Assembly: GCF_016907895.1 (NCBI RefSeq)
Contig: NZ_JAFBCV010000016.1
Span: 1-64,000, forward strand
Reading direction: 5' to 3'
DNA length: 64,000 bases
Origin: Shouchella xiaoxiensis
GTDB taxonomy: Bacteria; Bacillota; Bacilli; Bacillales; Bacillaceae_D
Position 1 is the first letter of the stretch. Each line of letters begins with the position of its first letter. Shown here one piece after another: positions 34,008 through 42,735 of this stretch. The notes under the pieces are model-generated. The model saw only the letters and a list, made by a program, of their open reading frames with translations, made no database searches and was not told the origin of the DNA. The position numbers and the translations under genes were made by a program.

Positions 34008-34017
34008 GAGGGAGTCT

Positions 34018-34374
34018 GTGTCGGTTGAGATCATGCGAGATCGCATTCAGTCAACAGAAAACTTTATTGAATCAGCGAATGATAAAATCAATCGTTTACG
34101 AGCATGCCGAGCTCGTTTAATTGGTCAAGAAATAACGATGGGGAATGCCAAACACAAATTTAAAGAACCTGAGCTAACAAAAGAAACGTGGTACGGCAAA
34201 CATGCAAATGAATTTGATGAGGAACGAGAGGCTGAAGTTGTCAATTCCTATAATGATCTTCTAAACGAAGTAGGGGAAACGATCGAAAAAGCAACTAGAG
34301 AGATTCAGTCAACGCAAGATGTGATTAGCCATCAGAATCGCCTGCTAAGCGACTACAAAATTGGACTCGAATGA
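34018..34374 (+). CDS. YwqH/DUF5082-like T7SS accessory coiled-coil protein
   Basis: A 118-aa all-helical protein (DKINRLRACRARLIGQE, then PELTKETWYGKHANEFDE, then a long C-terminal coiled coil). The RLRAC…W.GKHA.EF pattern resembles DUF5082 proteins such as YwqH, small partners (Lap-type) encoded beside LXG toxins and exported with them by type VII secretion. GTG 34018 is 6 nt after AGGAGG. No LXG toxin gene follows here; the next gene is convergent and metabolic. It is therefore an orphan or relict partner. Confidence 0.65.
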   Translation: MSVEIMRDRIQSTENFIESANDKINRLRACRARLIGQEITMGNAKHKFKEPELTKETWYGKHANEFDEEREAEVVNSYNDLLNEVGETIEKATREIQSTQDVISHQNRLLSDYKIGLE

Positions 34375-34388
34375 GCGATAGAACGAGA

Positions 34389-34423
34389 AAAAGAAGGGTA
34401 GAAACGACGCCCCTTCTTTTTTT
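34389..34423. terminator. Bidirectional terminator
   Basis: AAAAGAAGGG (34389-34398) pairs with CCCTTCTTTT (34411-34420) and seven T follow. It separates the accessory island from the convergent acyl-CoA dehydrogenase gene. Confidence 0.82.
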
Positions 34424-34428
34424 GTTCG

Positions 34429-36105
34429 TCATAATACTCGCTCTGCGAATTCAAGCGATTTTGGTTGTTTGCCAAAAGAGTTAGCCTTCCACGTATCTTC
34501 GATGTAGATCTCTGCAAGGTCGGCATATTTCCCACCGTGTTTCTCAGCCCATTCAAGCGCCACGATGCTTTCGTAGACGTGAGCGAGTTTTTGCATGAGT
34601 GGTTTGGCTTCTACCTGTTGGATTAGCGCGTCTGCGTTTGCGTATTGATGCAGCTGGTGCGCGATGATTGTGAGCTGTTCACGCACAATTGTAACGCCTG
34701 TTGCGCTTTTCAATGACGCTAATCTAGACTCCATTTCCGCAATAAAGAGCTCATGAGCTGAGAATTTGTTTATGAGCCTGATCAATTCTTGCCCGAGCAC
34801 ATTCGCCGTGCCTTCCCAAACAGTCAGAACTTGCGCATCGCGTAACAGTCTTGGCGTGACAAAATCTTCAATATAGCCGTTCCCTCCATGCATCTCAATC
34901 GCTTCATGACTAAAGTGAATCGCCATCTCGGCTGATTCTTTTTTCAAAATGGCAATGTAAAGACGATGGAGAATGATTTCGTTTTCTGAGGCTTCTCCTG
35001 CTGCGACTTTATCATACAGATGAATCAGATCAAATACTGCGGCTACCTCAATTTCTAGTTTTGCCTTCAATCCAGCAAGCGTCTGCCGAATCATTGGCAG
35101 TTGGAGCAGGCTTTGCCCAAATGCATGGCGGGCTTCTGCATAGTGGCGGGCTTCCTCATAAGCGCGTCTCATGATACCGATGGAAGCGACGGCGTTGCAA
35201 ATACGCGACAAATTGAGGGCTTCCATCATGTAGTAAAAACCTCGGGTTTCATCGCCGACAACATAGGCGACTGAACCTTCAAACTCGACCTCTCCAGAAG
35301 GAACCGAGCGGACGCCGAGCTTATCTTTAAGGCGTCTTATGCGAAGCTTGTTTCGTTTGCCGTCTTCACCATTCCAAGGCACAGCAAACAGCGTAAGTCC
35401 TTTTGTTCCAGCTGGAGCGCCTTCCCGTCGTGCCAGCACCATCGCAACTCCGCATCTCCCCGCATTTGAGGCGAAATACTTTTCTCCATATAGTCTGTAA
35501 TGATCACCTTCGTGAACAGCGGCTACCACGTTTGCGCCAACATCTGAACCGCCTTGTCTCTCCGTTAAAAAGGTTGCCCCCTCAAATAAATCTGTATCAC
35601 CCGTTGCACACACATGTGGCAAGAACCTTTGCTTCACTTCATCATTCGCATAGTTGTCGAGCAAGTAAGCCGTCGCCATCGTTAACGTGACCGGACAATA
35701 AAAGCCCGGGTCGGTTTGCGAGACCAGATACCCTAACGCAAAGCTGTATAGGTAGTTTCCTTTTTGGTTTAGTTTAGGAATGTCCTTATGAACGTAGCCA
35801 ACCATTCCAGTTTGATACGATTCGGAGACCGTCTTCTCATAGCCTTCATTCACCCAAACTTCTGATATTTCTTCTCCAAATTGATTGTAGCGCTGTAAGC
35901 GAGGCTGGCCATCACGATCCGTGTATTTCGCACGCGCGTCAATGTCGGTAGCGCATTTTTTTCCGTATAAAGTGAACTGTTCGATTGCATAGTGATAGAA
36001 GTCGAGCGGGAGCTTCTCTTTTAAGATCATCAGCAGTGTGTCATCATCAGTAAAAAAATTCGCCTTGTAGCCGTTTATGCGAAGTGGTTTTTGCAAGACA
36101 TTCAT
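34429..36105 (-). CDS. Acyl-CoA dehydrogenase, AidB-like long form
   Basis: A 558-aa FAD enzyme, longer than the usual 380-400 and close to AidB-type enzymes. Visible signatures are LTERQGGSDVGANV, DKLGVRSVPSGEVEF, YAEARHAFGQSL and EMHGGNGYIEDF, followed by a C-terminal extension. It would oxidise an acyl-CoA to the 2-enoyl-CoA. It overlaps the upstream ligase gene by 4 bp, so the product of that ligase is its likely substrate. Confidence 0.87.
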   Translation of the reverse strand: MNVLQKPLRINGYKANFFTDDDTLLMILKEKLPLDFYHYAIEQFTLYGKKCATDIDARAKYTDRDGQPRLQRYNQFGEEISEVWVNEGYEKTVSESYQTGMVGYVHKDIPKLNQKGNYLYSFALGYLVSQTDPGFYCPVTLTMATAYLLDNYANDEVKQRFLPHVCATGDTDLFEGATFLTERQGGSDVGANVVAAVHEGDHYRLYGEKYFASNAGRCGVAMVLARREGAPAGTKGLTLFAVPWNGEDGKRNKLRIRRLKDKLGVRSVPSGEVEFEGSVAYVVGDETRGFYYMMEALNLSRICNAVASIGIMRRAYEEARHYAEARHAFGQSLLQLPMIRQTLAGLKAKLEIEVAAVFDLIHLYDKVAAGEASENEIILHRLYIAILKKESAEMAIHFSHEAIEMHGGNGYIEDFVTPRLLRDAQVLTVWEGTANVLGQELIRLINKFSAHELFIAEMESRLASLKSATGVTIVREQLTIIAHQLHQYANADALIQQVEAKPLMQKLAHVYESIVALEWAEKHGGKYADLAEIYIEDTWKANSFGKQPKSLEFAERVL

Positions 36106-37607
36106 GCTTCTTTCACTCCTTCTTTTAAAGCGCGTTTTAAAATTTTGCCCGAGGCGTTACGAGGGAGCTGCTTCACTTGTTCAAAGATGCGCGGAATTTT
36201 ATAAGCGGCGAGGTGGAGCTGGAGAAACTGTTTAATTGCTTCCACATCAATGGTTTCGGGAGCGGCAAAGTAGGCCGTGACTGTTTCACCCCATTCAGGG
36301 TGGGGTGTTCCGATAACTGCCGCTTCTTGAATGCTGTCATAGCTCACAAGCACGTCTTCAATTTCTTTTGGATAAATGTTGACGCCGCCGGAAATAATGA
36401 CGTCGCGTTTCCGATCCACAACATAGATGTAACCGTCCTGATCACGTCTTGCTAAATCACCGGTTTTAAGCCACTCACCAATAAAAGCCGCTTTTGTTGC
36501 TTGCTCATTTCTGTAATAGCCGACCATATTGCCTTCTCCAGCTAAGACAATCTCACCAATTTCCCCTATTGGCACATCGTCACCATCGTTTGTGACAATT
36601 CGTAGTTCTGTATGAAGCGGGGCGCGCTTGCCGATACTGCCGGTTTTTTCGCCATGTTCTTCGGGTAATAGAATTGATCCACTCGGACCAGCTTCGGTTA
36701 AGCCATAAACGCATGTAAGCCGCTTCGTATTTAACTTCTGCTCAATAAAGTCAATTTGATCTTTCGCAAGGGGAGCACCACCGTACACCCACCAGTTCAT
36801 TGAAGACAGGTCATATTCTGAAAGGGAAGGATGGTTTGCGGTCATTAAATAAGCGACCGGGGCACCAAAGAAGTGCGTCGTCTTTTGTTTAGAAACCGCT
36901 TCCAAAAGTTGGTCAGGTGAAAAGGTTGGCGTGATGACGATAGTCGATCCGGTGATGATACCCGCCATTAAAAACAAATGAAGCGGAGCAGAGTGGGTAA
37001 GAGGCATCATAATGAGCAGCTTGCTTTCTGGTTTCACTTCCAGCTCGACCGCAATCATTTGCGCAACGGTTAAGATGTTGCGATAGCTGAATAACACACC
37101 TTTCGGGTCTCCGGTTGTGCCAGATGTATAAAGGATGGTGCTCAGGTCATCTTCGGTTAAGGGGATGTGAATGTCTGCATGACTTGCTTCCGCAATGAGC
37201 GTCTCAAAGTGTTTCCAGTCAGAGGATGGAGAACCTGTTTTAATTTTAAGAGGAACGTTTGAAACACTAGCAACTACTGGGAATAGAGCATCGTCAACGA
37301 TGATACAGCTAGGTTCAGCATGATTGATGACGTGCTGTACTTCTTCAAGCGTAAACTTGGCATTGATCGGCACAACAATTGCCCCAATCCGTTGAACAGC
37401 AAAATAACTACTTATAAAAGCTGGTGTGTTCGGGATAAACAAACAAACACGGTCGCCTTGTTTAATGCTGAGATTGAGAAGGGCATTCGCTAAGCCATTC
37501 ACTTCTGTCTCAAGCTGCGCATACGTGTATGCACGAAGGGGGCTGTGAATTGCCATGGTATTCGGGTATTTACGAGCGTTACGGCTAACGAATTGAGCAC
37601 TATTCAT
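36102..37607 (-). CDS. Acyl-CoA synthetase (AMP-forming)
   Basis: A 501-aa adenylate-forming ligase with TILYTSGTTGDPKGVLFS (AMP/P-loop), YGLTEAGPSG, LKTGDLARRDQDGYIYVVDRKRDVIISGG and the C-terminal Lys in PRNASGKILKR. It activates a medium or long chain acid with ATP and CoA. ATG 37607 lies 7 nt after GGAG; the ATG 6 nt earlier is too close to it. It overlaps the MerR gene by 8 bp and the dehydrogenase by 4 bp. Confidence 0.88.
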   Translation of the reverse strand: MNSAQFVSRNARKYPNTMAIHSPLRAYTYAQLETEVNGLANALLNLSIKQGDRVCLFIPNTPAFISSYFAVQRIGAIVVPINAKFTLEEVQHVINHAEPSCIIVDDALFPVVASVSNVPLKIKTGSPSSDWKHFETLIAEASHADIHIPLTEDDLSTILYTSGTTGDPKGVLFSYRNILTVAQMIAVELEVKPESKLLIMMPLTHSAPLHLFLMAGIITGSTIVITPTFSPDQLLEAVSKQKTTHFFGAPVAYLMTANHPSLSEYDLSSMNWWVYGGAPLAKDQIDFIEQKLNTKRLTCVYGLTEAGPSGSILLPEEHGEKTGSIGKRAPLHTELRIVTNDGDDVPIGEIGEIVLAGEGNMVGYYRNEQATKAAFIGEWLKTGDLARRDQDGYIYVVDRKRDVIISGGVNIYPKEIEDVLVSYDSIQEAAVIGTPHPEWGETVTAYFAAPETIDVEAIKQFLQLHLAAYKIPRIFEQVKQLPRNASGKILKRALKEGVKEA

Positions 37608-37992
37608 CGTCATTCTCCTTTTGAGTCAAGTTTTCTAGTTTTTGCGCAAACGAATCTCTAAGATGGAGAAGCTCTTGTTTCATTTCCGTTAGTTCTGCGA
37701 TTTTTTCGTCAATTTGTTTCAGTCGTTGGTCGCCGTAGCGTATTGTTCGTTCCAACTGAGCGGCGCCAGAGCGATCTCGATCAAACAACAACACCATTTC
37801 TTTAATTTCTTCGAGTGAGAAGCCATAGCGTTTTCCGCGAAAAATCAGCTTCAACTTGGCGTATTCTTTTTTTGAGTAAAGCCGCTGATTTCCTTCTGTG
37901 CGCTGAGAGGTAATTAATCCAAGTTCTTCATAGTACCGAATCGTCCGCGTTGTTACATCAAAGTCAGCCGCAATTTTGCTGATGGTGTTCAA
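37600..37992 (-). CDS. MerR-family regulator of the acyl-CoA operon
   Basis: A 130-aa regulator with an N-terminal MerR HTH (ISKIAADFDVTTRTIRYYEELGLI), a hinge (YSKKEYAKLKLIFRGKRYGFSLEEIKEM) and a C-terminal dimerisation coiled coil (RLKQIDEKIAELTEMKQELLHLRDSF). It has no Cys-based metal site, so it probably senses an organic or acyl-CoA ligand, as FadR/LiuR-like MerR members do. TTG 37992 follows AGGAGGTGA. It is the first gene of the operon. Confidence 0.88.
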   Translation of the reverse strand: MNTISKIAADFDVTTRTIRYYEELGLITSQRTEGNQRLYSKKEYAKLKLIFRGKRYGFSLEEIKEMVLLFDRDRSGAAQLERTIRYGDQRLKQIDEKIAELTEMKQELLHLRDSFAQKLENLTQKENDDE

Positions 37993-38017
37993 TCGATGTC
38001 ACCTCCTGAATGATTTA

Positions 38018-38048
38018 AGTATATCGTTGACGTTAACGTTAAGTTCAA
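38018..38048 (-). promoter_or_regulatory. MerR-type promoter with 19-bp spacer
   Basis: On the minus strand TTGAAC (38043-38048) and TATACT (38018-38023) are separated by 19 bp. The spacer holds a near-perfect dyad, TTAACGTTAACGTCAA. Over-long spacers with a central dyad are the hallmark of promoters that MerR proteins untwist. Confidence 0.8.
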
Positions 38049-38149
38049 GGGGAGAAATGTAAACTTTTCATAGGAAATACGATTTTTGAAAAGGGTAGAA
38101 CGGTTTCTTTCTCATTTACTTGGGTAATCAATAAATAGAGGTGTTTCGG

Positions 38150-38419
38150 ATGAGAAGAATAAAGGTAATTATTATTATATCGAGCATTGTTTTTCTGATT
38201 GCAACGATCATTAACCTCTTTTTCTCCTTAAGAGAGGGCGAGTCTAACCAAGTCTATTCTATTGTATCTGATTTCTTTCTAGCTGCCCTGTTTATAGGAA
38301 CAATCGTTTTTGCATGTATTCGCAACCATAAAAATGATAATCGAATGATGTTAGCAATTATGTGTTTATTGCCTATCTATTTTATCATCAGCGGAATAGT
38401 CGGTATAATGAGATTGTAA
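38150..38419 (+). CDS. Small membrane protein
   Basis: An 89-aa protein with three hydrophobic segments (about 4-24, 38-58 and 68-87). ATG 38150 follows AGAGG by about 8 nt; a GTG start 9 nt upstream overlaps that site. It is unrecognised. The HD-domain gene starts 26 bp later and may share its transcript. Confidence 0.6.
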   Translation: MRRIKVIIIISSIVFLIATIINLFFSLREGESNQVYSIVSDFFLAALFIGTIVFACIRNHKNDNRMMLAIMCLLPIYFIISGIVGIMRL

Positions 38420-38445
38420 GCATCCTTATGGTTGGTAGGTGGGAT

Positions 38446-39087
38446 ATGTACTTAAAGGACCGATATGAGGCGGAACGATTACTAGAGTGGGCAAGCAAAG
38501 AAAATCCGGGCAGATGGGTCGATCATTCGAGGTTTGTGGCTAAAGCAGCGGAACGAATGGCTCAAGCTTTGGTGGAGAACGGCTATGAGATTGATCCAGA
38601 AATCGCATACATAGCAGGTATATTGCATGATATTGGCCGATACAAAGGCTTCTCTCCATCTGTTATTCATTCCTATGATGGCTATCTCTTATTAAAAAAG
38701 CTGGGATACGTCGGCAATGCCACTATTTGCGTGACGCATTCCTTTCCAATTGGGACAGAGTTAATTGAGGCGGTTAATGGCTGGGATCAGGTACCGGAAT
38801 GGATGCAACGTGAATTGATTAACATCTTGAAACAAATAGACTGGACGATGTATGACAAAGTGCTTACGCTCAGTGATGCAATTGCGGATACGAATGGATT
38901 TACGATTATCGAAAGACGGCTTGTATCCGTTGCCATCCGCAATGGTACCTCCGTTCATGTGCCTACACATTGGCGCGGCTTCTTTCAGATTAAACAAGAG
39001 ATTGAAGCGATCATTGGCTGTTCTGTTTATCAGTTGTTTCCTGGAATTGAGTCATCGATTTATGAGCAGATTTCGCTGGAGAATTGA
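38446..39087 (+). CDS. HD-domain hydrolase
   Basis: A 213-aa HD-superfamily protein with metal ligands in VDHSRFVAKAA (H), AGILHDIGRY (HD), CVTHSFPIG (H) and TLSDAIAD (D). It is the size of small HD phosphohydrolases acting on nucleotides. The start is uncertain: ATG 38446 has AGGTGG just upstream, and ATG 38428 would add six residues. The substrate is unknown. Confidence 0.78.
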   Translation: MYLKDRYEAERLLEWASKENPGRWVDHSRFVAKAAERMAQALVENGYEIDPEIAYIAGILHDIGRYKGFSPSVIHSYDGYLLLKKLGYVGNATICVTHSFPIGTELIEAVNGWDQVPEWMQRELINILKQIDWTMYDKVLTLSDAIADTNGFTIIERRLVSVAIRNGTSVHVPTHWRGFFQIKQEIEAIIGCSVYQLFPGIESSIYEQISLEN

Positions 39088-39093
39088 ATGAAG

Positions 39094-39120
39094 AAGACCG
39101 CTCCCCGAGGAGCGGTCTTT
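39094..39120. terminator. Bidirectional terminator
   Basis: An 11-bp stem (39094-39104 with 39109-39119) with flanking A- and T-tracts lies between convergent genes. Confidence 0.85.
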
Positions 39121-39125
39121 GTTGC

Positions 39126-39881
39126 TTAGCGGCCGAGCCAACCTCCATCGACGGCCAGTGTAAAGCCGTGCACGTAATCGGAGGCGGGTGAGGCAAGGAA
39201 AACAACCGCCCCTTGAATATCTTGTGGACGCCCCCAGCGGTCAGCGGGAATGCGTTCTAAGATTTGTTTGCTGCGGGCTTGGTCTTCAATTAAGGCTGTA
39301 TTCATATCGGTTTCCATATAGCCAGGAGCGATACAGTTAACATTAACACCGTTTTTTGCCCATTCATTCGCCAATGATTTTGTAAACTGCATGACGGCTC
39401 CTTTACTTGCCGCATAGGCAGGTACGGTTAGACCACCTTGAAATGAGAGGAGGGAGGCGAGGTTAATGATTTTGCCACTCCCTCGTTTAATCATTCGTTT
39501 GCCCACTTCTTGACAGAGAAAAAAGACGGCGTTGGCATTAATGTTCATCACAATGTCCCACTCTTTTCTCGGAAATTCAGTTGATGGATAGCGTGCTTGG
39601 ACTCCAGCATTGTTAACAAAAATATCAATGGGTCCGACGTCAGATTCAATTTGGTCAATCAGCTCTGGATAAAGATGATCATCTTCTAGCTGAAAGGCGA
39701 TGCTTGTTCCAGTCACACCGTAAGCACGCAATTCTGATTGAAAATGCGGCTGTTTTTCGCGAGAGAGGATGACGACATTGGCGCCTGCTTGTGCGAGACC
39801 CAGAGCGATGTCTTTACCAAGGCCTCTGCTTCCACCTGTGACAACGGCTGTTTTTCCGCTTAAATCGAATAATGGATTCAT
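39126..39881 (-). CDS. kduD: 2-keto-3-deoxygluconate 5-dehydrogenase-type SDR (KduD-like)
   Basis: A 251-aa classical short-chain dehydrogenase with TGGSRGLG (cofactor), NNAG, the catalytic Ser and YxxxK (PAYAASKGA) and a C-terminal ASDYVHGFTLAVDGGW matching E. coli KduD very closely. KduD reduces 2,5-diketo-3-deoxygluconate to KDG in uronate/pectin breakdown. It is the last gene of a seven-gene operon that begins with kduI, and overlaps the Zn-dehydrogenase by 1 bp. The neighbours support this assignment. Confidence 0.85.
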   Translation of the reverse strand: MNPLFDLSGKTAVVTGGSRGLGKDIALGLAQAGANVVILSREKQPHFQSELRAYGVTGTSIAFQLEDDHLYPELIDQIESDVGPIDIFVNNAGVQARYPSTEFPRKEWDIVMNINANAVFFLCQEVGKRMIKRGSGKIINLASLLSFQGGLTVPAYAASKGAVMQFTKSLANEWAKNGVNVNCIAPGYMETDMNTALIEDQARSKQILERIPADRWGRPQDIQGAVVFLASPASDYVHGFTLAVDGGWLGR

Positions 39882-40894
39882 CAGACAGTCTCCTCTGTGA
39901 AGTCAAAAACGACTTTGACAGCATCAGATGGTGTTGTTAGTAGCTTGAAGCCATCAGCTGCTTGCTCAGGTTTTAACGTATGAGTGATTATTGCATCATA
40001 GTCACTTTGTTTAGTCATTAAGAGATTGATTGCGATCTTGAAGTCTTTGGGAGTATAGACGCGAACAAACCGCATTGTCAGTTCCTTAAACATGCCTTTC
40101 AACAAATTCACCTCTGCTGGCTGTTTGTATCCAGCGATGATAACGATTGTGCCGCGATTTTTTACATTATCAAATACGCTTTCAAGTACAGCGGGATGAC
40201 CGGCACAATCAAAAACGACGTCGTAGCCTGCTCCATTTGTTTTTTGTTTGATAAAAGAGGAAACAGATTCGATTGCTGGGTTAATAGCTATAAAGCCTAG
40301 TTCCTTTGCTTTTTCAATTCGGTTCATGTTTGTTTCTACGATAACAATATCGGTTGCACCCGATGCTTGGAGCGTAAGTGCCAAACATAAGCCGATCGTT
40401 CCAGCACCGAAGATGATCACGCTGTCACCGGGCTTGTATCCAGCCTGTCGAATCGCATGAACCGTCACCGCTACAGGCTCTGTTAACGCACCGAGACGGA
40501 GGGACATGGTTTCAGGTAAGGGCACCACATTCTCAGCGGGAACATCTACATATGTTGCCATCCCACCATCGCAATCAATTCCGATCAGTTCGAGCGTTTC
40601 ACAGACGTGAGGGTAGCCGGATAGGCATGATGAGCAGCTACCACAGGAGAGTAAGGGATTGACAGTTACGGTTGTTCCATTTTTTAAGGTAGGATGATTC
40701 GCTTCAATAGTTCCTGAAAATTCATGCCCCATCGTTAATCCCGGTTTAGCCCGGGGATGTGTGCCGGCAAAGATATTTAAGTCTGTTCCACAAATGCCAG
40801 CATAGGCCACGCGGAGACGGACATTGTTTCCCTGTATCAATTCTTTTTCTTTAAGAGAGACAACCTGTGCGTGTTCGTAAACGATTGATTTCAT
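39881..40894 (-). CDS. Zinc-dependent medium-chain alcohol/polyol dehydrogenase
   Basis: A 337-aa MDR enzyme. Catalytic Zn ligands are in YAGICGTDL and GHEFSGT, and structural Zn cysteines in CGSCSSCLSGYPHVC. The Rossmann motif is GAGTIGL. It resembles sorbitol/threonine/L-gulonate-type dehydrogenases. In this operon it probably oxidises or reduces a uronate-derived sugar acid. ATG 40894 lies 8 nt after AGGAG; the GTG nine bases upstream is less likely. Confidence 0.85.
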   Translation of the reverse strand: MKSIVYEHAQVVSLKEKELIQGNNVRLRVAYAGICGTDLNIFAGTHPRAKPGLTMGHEFSGTIEANHPTLKNGTTVTVNPLLSCGSCSSCLSGYPHVCETLELIGIDCDGGMATYVDVPAENVVPLPETMSLRLGALTEPVAVTVHAIRQAGYKPGDSVIIFGAGTIGLCLALTLQASGATDIVIVETNMNRIEKAKELGFIAINPAIESVSSFIKQKTNGAGYDVVFDCAGHPAVLESVFDNVKNRGTIVIIAGYKQPAEVNLLKGMFKELTMRFVRVYTPKDFKIAINLLMTKQSDYDAIITHTLKPEQAADGFKLLTTPSDAVKVVFDFTEETV

Positions 40895-40927
40895 TTTTTC
40901 CACTCCTATTCAATCTCATTTAATCCG

Positions 40928-42235
40928 TTAATTAAATAAACCAAGCAATTCTGGTACGATCAGCGTAATTTGCGGTACGAAGGTGACGAGCAGTAAAACA
41001 AGAACAGTGACGATAAAGAACGGCATGAGCGGTTTTATGACTTGTTCAAGCTTTAAGCCGGCAACACGTGAACCTATAAATAATACAGGTCCCATTGGTG
41101 GTGTAATCGTACCGATACTTAAATTGAAGACAATCATGATTCCGAAGTGAATGGGATCAATGCCATAGCTTTGAGCAATTGGCCAAAAAATTGGTGTGAA
41201 GATGAGGATAGCTGGTGTCGGATCGAGAAACGTTCCAATCAGTAAAAGCACAAGATTCATAATAAGTAAAATGATAATGATATTGTCGGTGAAGCCAAAT
41301 AATGAACTGGCAAGTAATGCAGGTATGTTTGTAAACGCCATTACCCACGACATAACCATGGAAACGCCGATCAAGAAAAGGACGATGACGGTCGTGCGTG
41401 TTGCTGTCAATAAGATGTCCGGCATATGCTTAAACTGAATGGTTCGCATGGAAAGCGAGAGTAGAAGGGAGTAAATGACGGCGATTGCCGAACCTTCTGT
41501 TGCTGTGAAAACGCCTCCAACAATCCCACCAATAACAATGACGATTAACAGCAAACTGGGTATAGCCTTCGCTAGAATAATTCCTGCTTGCTTGAGCGTA
41601 ACACGTTCGGAGCGGGGCATCTGCTTCCGTCGTGCCATAAAAAAGATAACGGCCATACAAGCTAGTCCCCATAAAATGCCCGGCAAATAACCGGCAATAA
41701 AGAGAGCGGCAATCGATGTTCCTCCACTAGCAAGGGAATAGACAATTAATGTGTTACTTGGTGGAATAATCATTCCAGCTGGTGCTGAGCCAATGTTAAC
41801 GGCTGCGCTAAACTCGCGTTTGTACCCCTCTTTTTCTTGAAGTGGTCCCATCGTTTGACCGACCGCTGCGGCAGAGGCAACGGCAGAGCCGCTAATGGAA
41901 CCAAACAGCATATTGGCGACAACATTGGTATGGGCAAGTGATCCGGGCATGCGGCCACTAATGACTTTTGCCAAATTAATTAATCGTAGGGCCATACCAC
42001 CATTATTCATAATGACGCCAGCAAGGACAAAGAACGGAATCGCAAGCAACGTAAAGGAATTCATACCGGTAAACATTCGCTGTGCAGATAAAATAAGCCC
42101 TTCGTTAAAGCCGATAATTGAAATAAGCGCAATGACGGAACCAAATCCAACACTAATGCTAATTGGAACGCCGATCACGAGCAATACAGCAATAACAATA
42201 AACAAAATCAGGGCAGCCTGTAGTGCAAGTTCCAT
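40928..42235 (-). CDS. TRAP transporter large permease (DctM)
   Basis: A 435-aa membrane protein of about 12 segments with the DctM hallmark stretches (AIPFFVLAGVIMNNGG, SGSAVASAAAVG, PAGMIIPPSNTLIVYSLASGGTS, PPMGPVLFIG). TRAP permeases import organic and sugar acids using a Na+ gradient, which suits an alkaliphile. It lies 15 bp after the small permease. The ATG giving MELALQ is favoured because it is 8 nt after GGGGGG. Substrate: probably a uronate or unsaturated uronide. Confidence 0.9.
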   Translation of the reverse strand: MELALQAALILFIVIAVLLVIGVPISISVGFGSVIALISIIGFNEGLILSAQRMFTGMNSFTLLAIPFFVLAGVIMNNGGMALRLINLAKVISGRMPGSLAHTNVVANMLFGSISGSAVASAAAVGQTMGPLQEKEGYKREFSAAVNIGSAPAGMIIPPSNTLIVYSLASGGTSIAALFIAGYLPGILWGLACMAVIFFMARRKQMPRSERVTLKQAGIILAKAIPSLLLIVIVIGGIVGGVFTATEGSAIAVIYSLLLSLSMRTIQFKHMPDILLTATRTTVIVLFLIGVSMVMSWVMAFTNIPALLASSLFGFTDNIIIILLIMNLVLLLIGTFLDPTPAILIFTPIFWPIAQSYGIDPIHFGIMIVFNLSIGTITPPMGPVLFIGSRVAGLKLEQVIKPLMPFFIVTVLVLLLVTFVPQITLIVPELLGLFN

Positions 42236-42250
42236 TTCATACACCCCCCA

Positions 42251-42724
42251 TTACGTGCGTTTTTCTTTCGATAATGTGTACATGTTTGCGAGACTGTAAA
42301 GGACAATAAATAAACCGCTTAAAGGAACTGCGCTATAAAGAAAACCAATTGAAACGCCAAGAGATGCTGATGTTTGTGACCAAGTCATGAGCACAAGCTG
42401 GATACCGCCAATAAGCATAACAATGAGCGCGAAGAGTAATGTGACAAGCTCGCTGAATAGATTTAAGCGATACTGTGTGGCCTTAGAGAACTTTTCTTTT
42501 AAAAACTCAATCGCCATATGGCCTTTTTCGCCAAAAACGAAGGCGCTTCCAAATAAAGCGAGCCAAACAAAGCAGTATTTGGCGAGTTCTTCTGAAAACG
42601 AGCTCGGTGCGTTAAAAAAATAACGGGAAGCGACTTGCCAAGTTACAAGTAAAACAAGGAAAGCAAATAAGATTATGCAGAACGTGCTAAGTAATTTGTT
42701 TAATAACGTACGAATGGTTGTCAT
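42251..42724 (-). CDS. TRAP transporter small permease (DctQ)
   Basis: A 157-aa protein with four membrane segments and the DctQ motif region (SFSEELAKYCFVWLALFGSAFVFGEKGHMAIEFL). It partners the DctM protein and lies 11 bp after the binding-protein gene. ATG 42724 follows AGAGGTGATAG. Confidence 0.88.
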   Translation of the reverse strand: MTTIRTLLNKLLSTFCIILFAFLVLLVTWQVASRYFFNAPSSFSEELAKYCFVWLALFGSAFVFGEKGHMAIEFLKEKFSKATQYRLNLFSELVTLLFALIVMLIGGIQLVLMTWSQTSASLGVSIGFLYSAVPLSGLFIVLYSLANMYTLSKEKRT

Positions 42725-42735
42725 AACTATCACCT

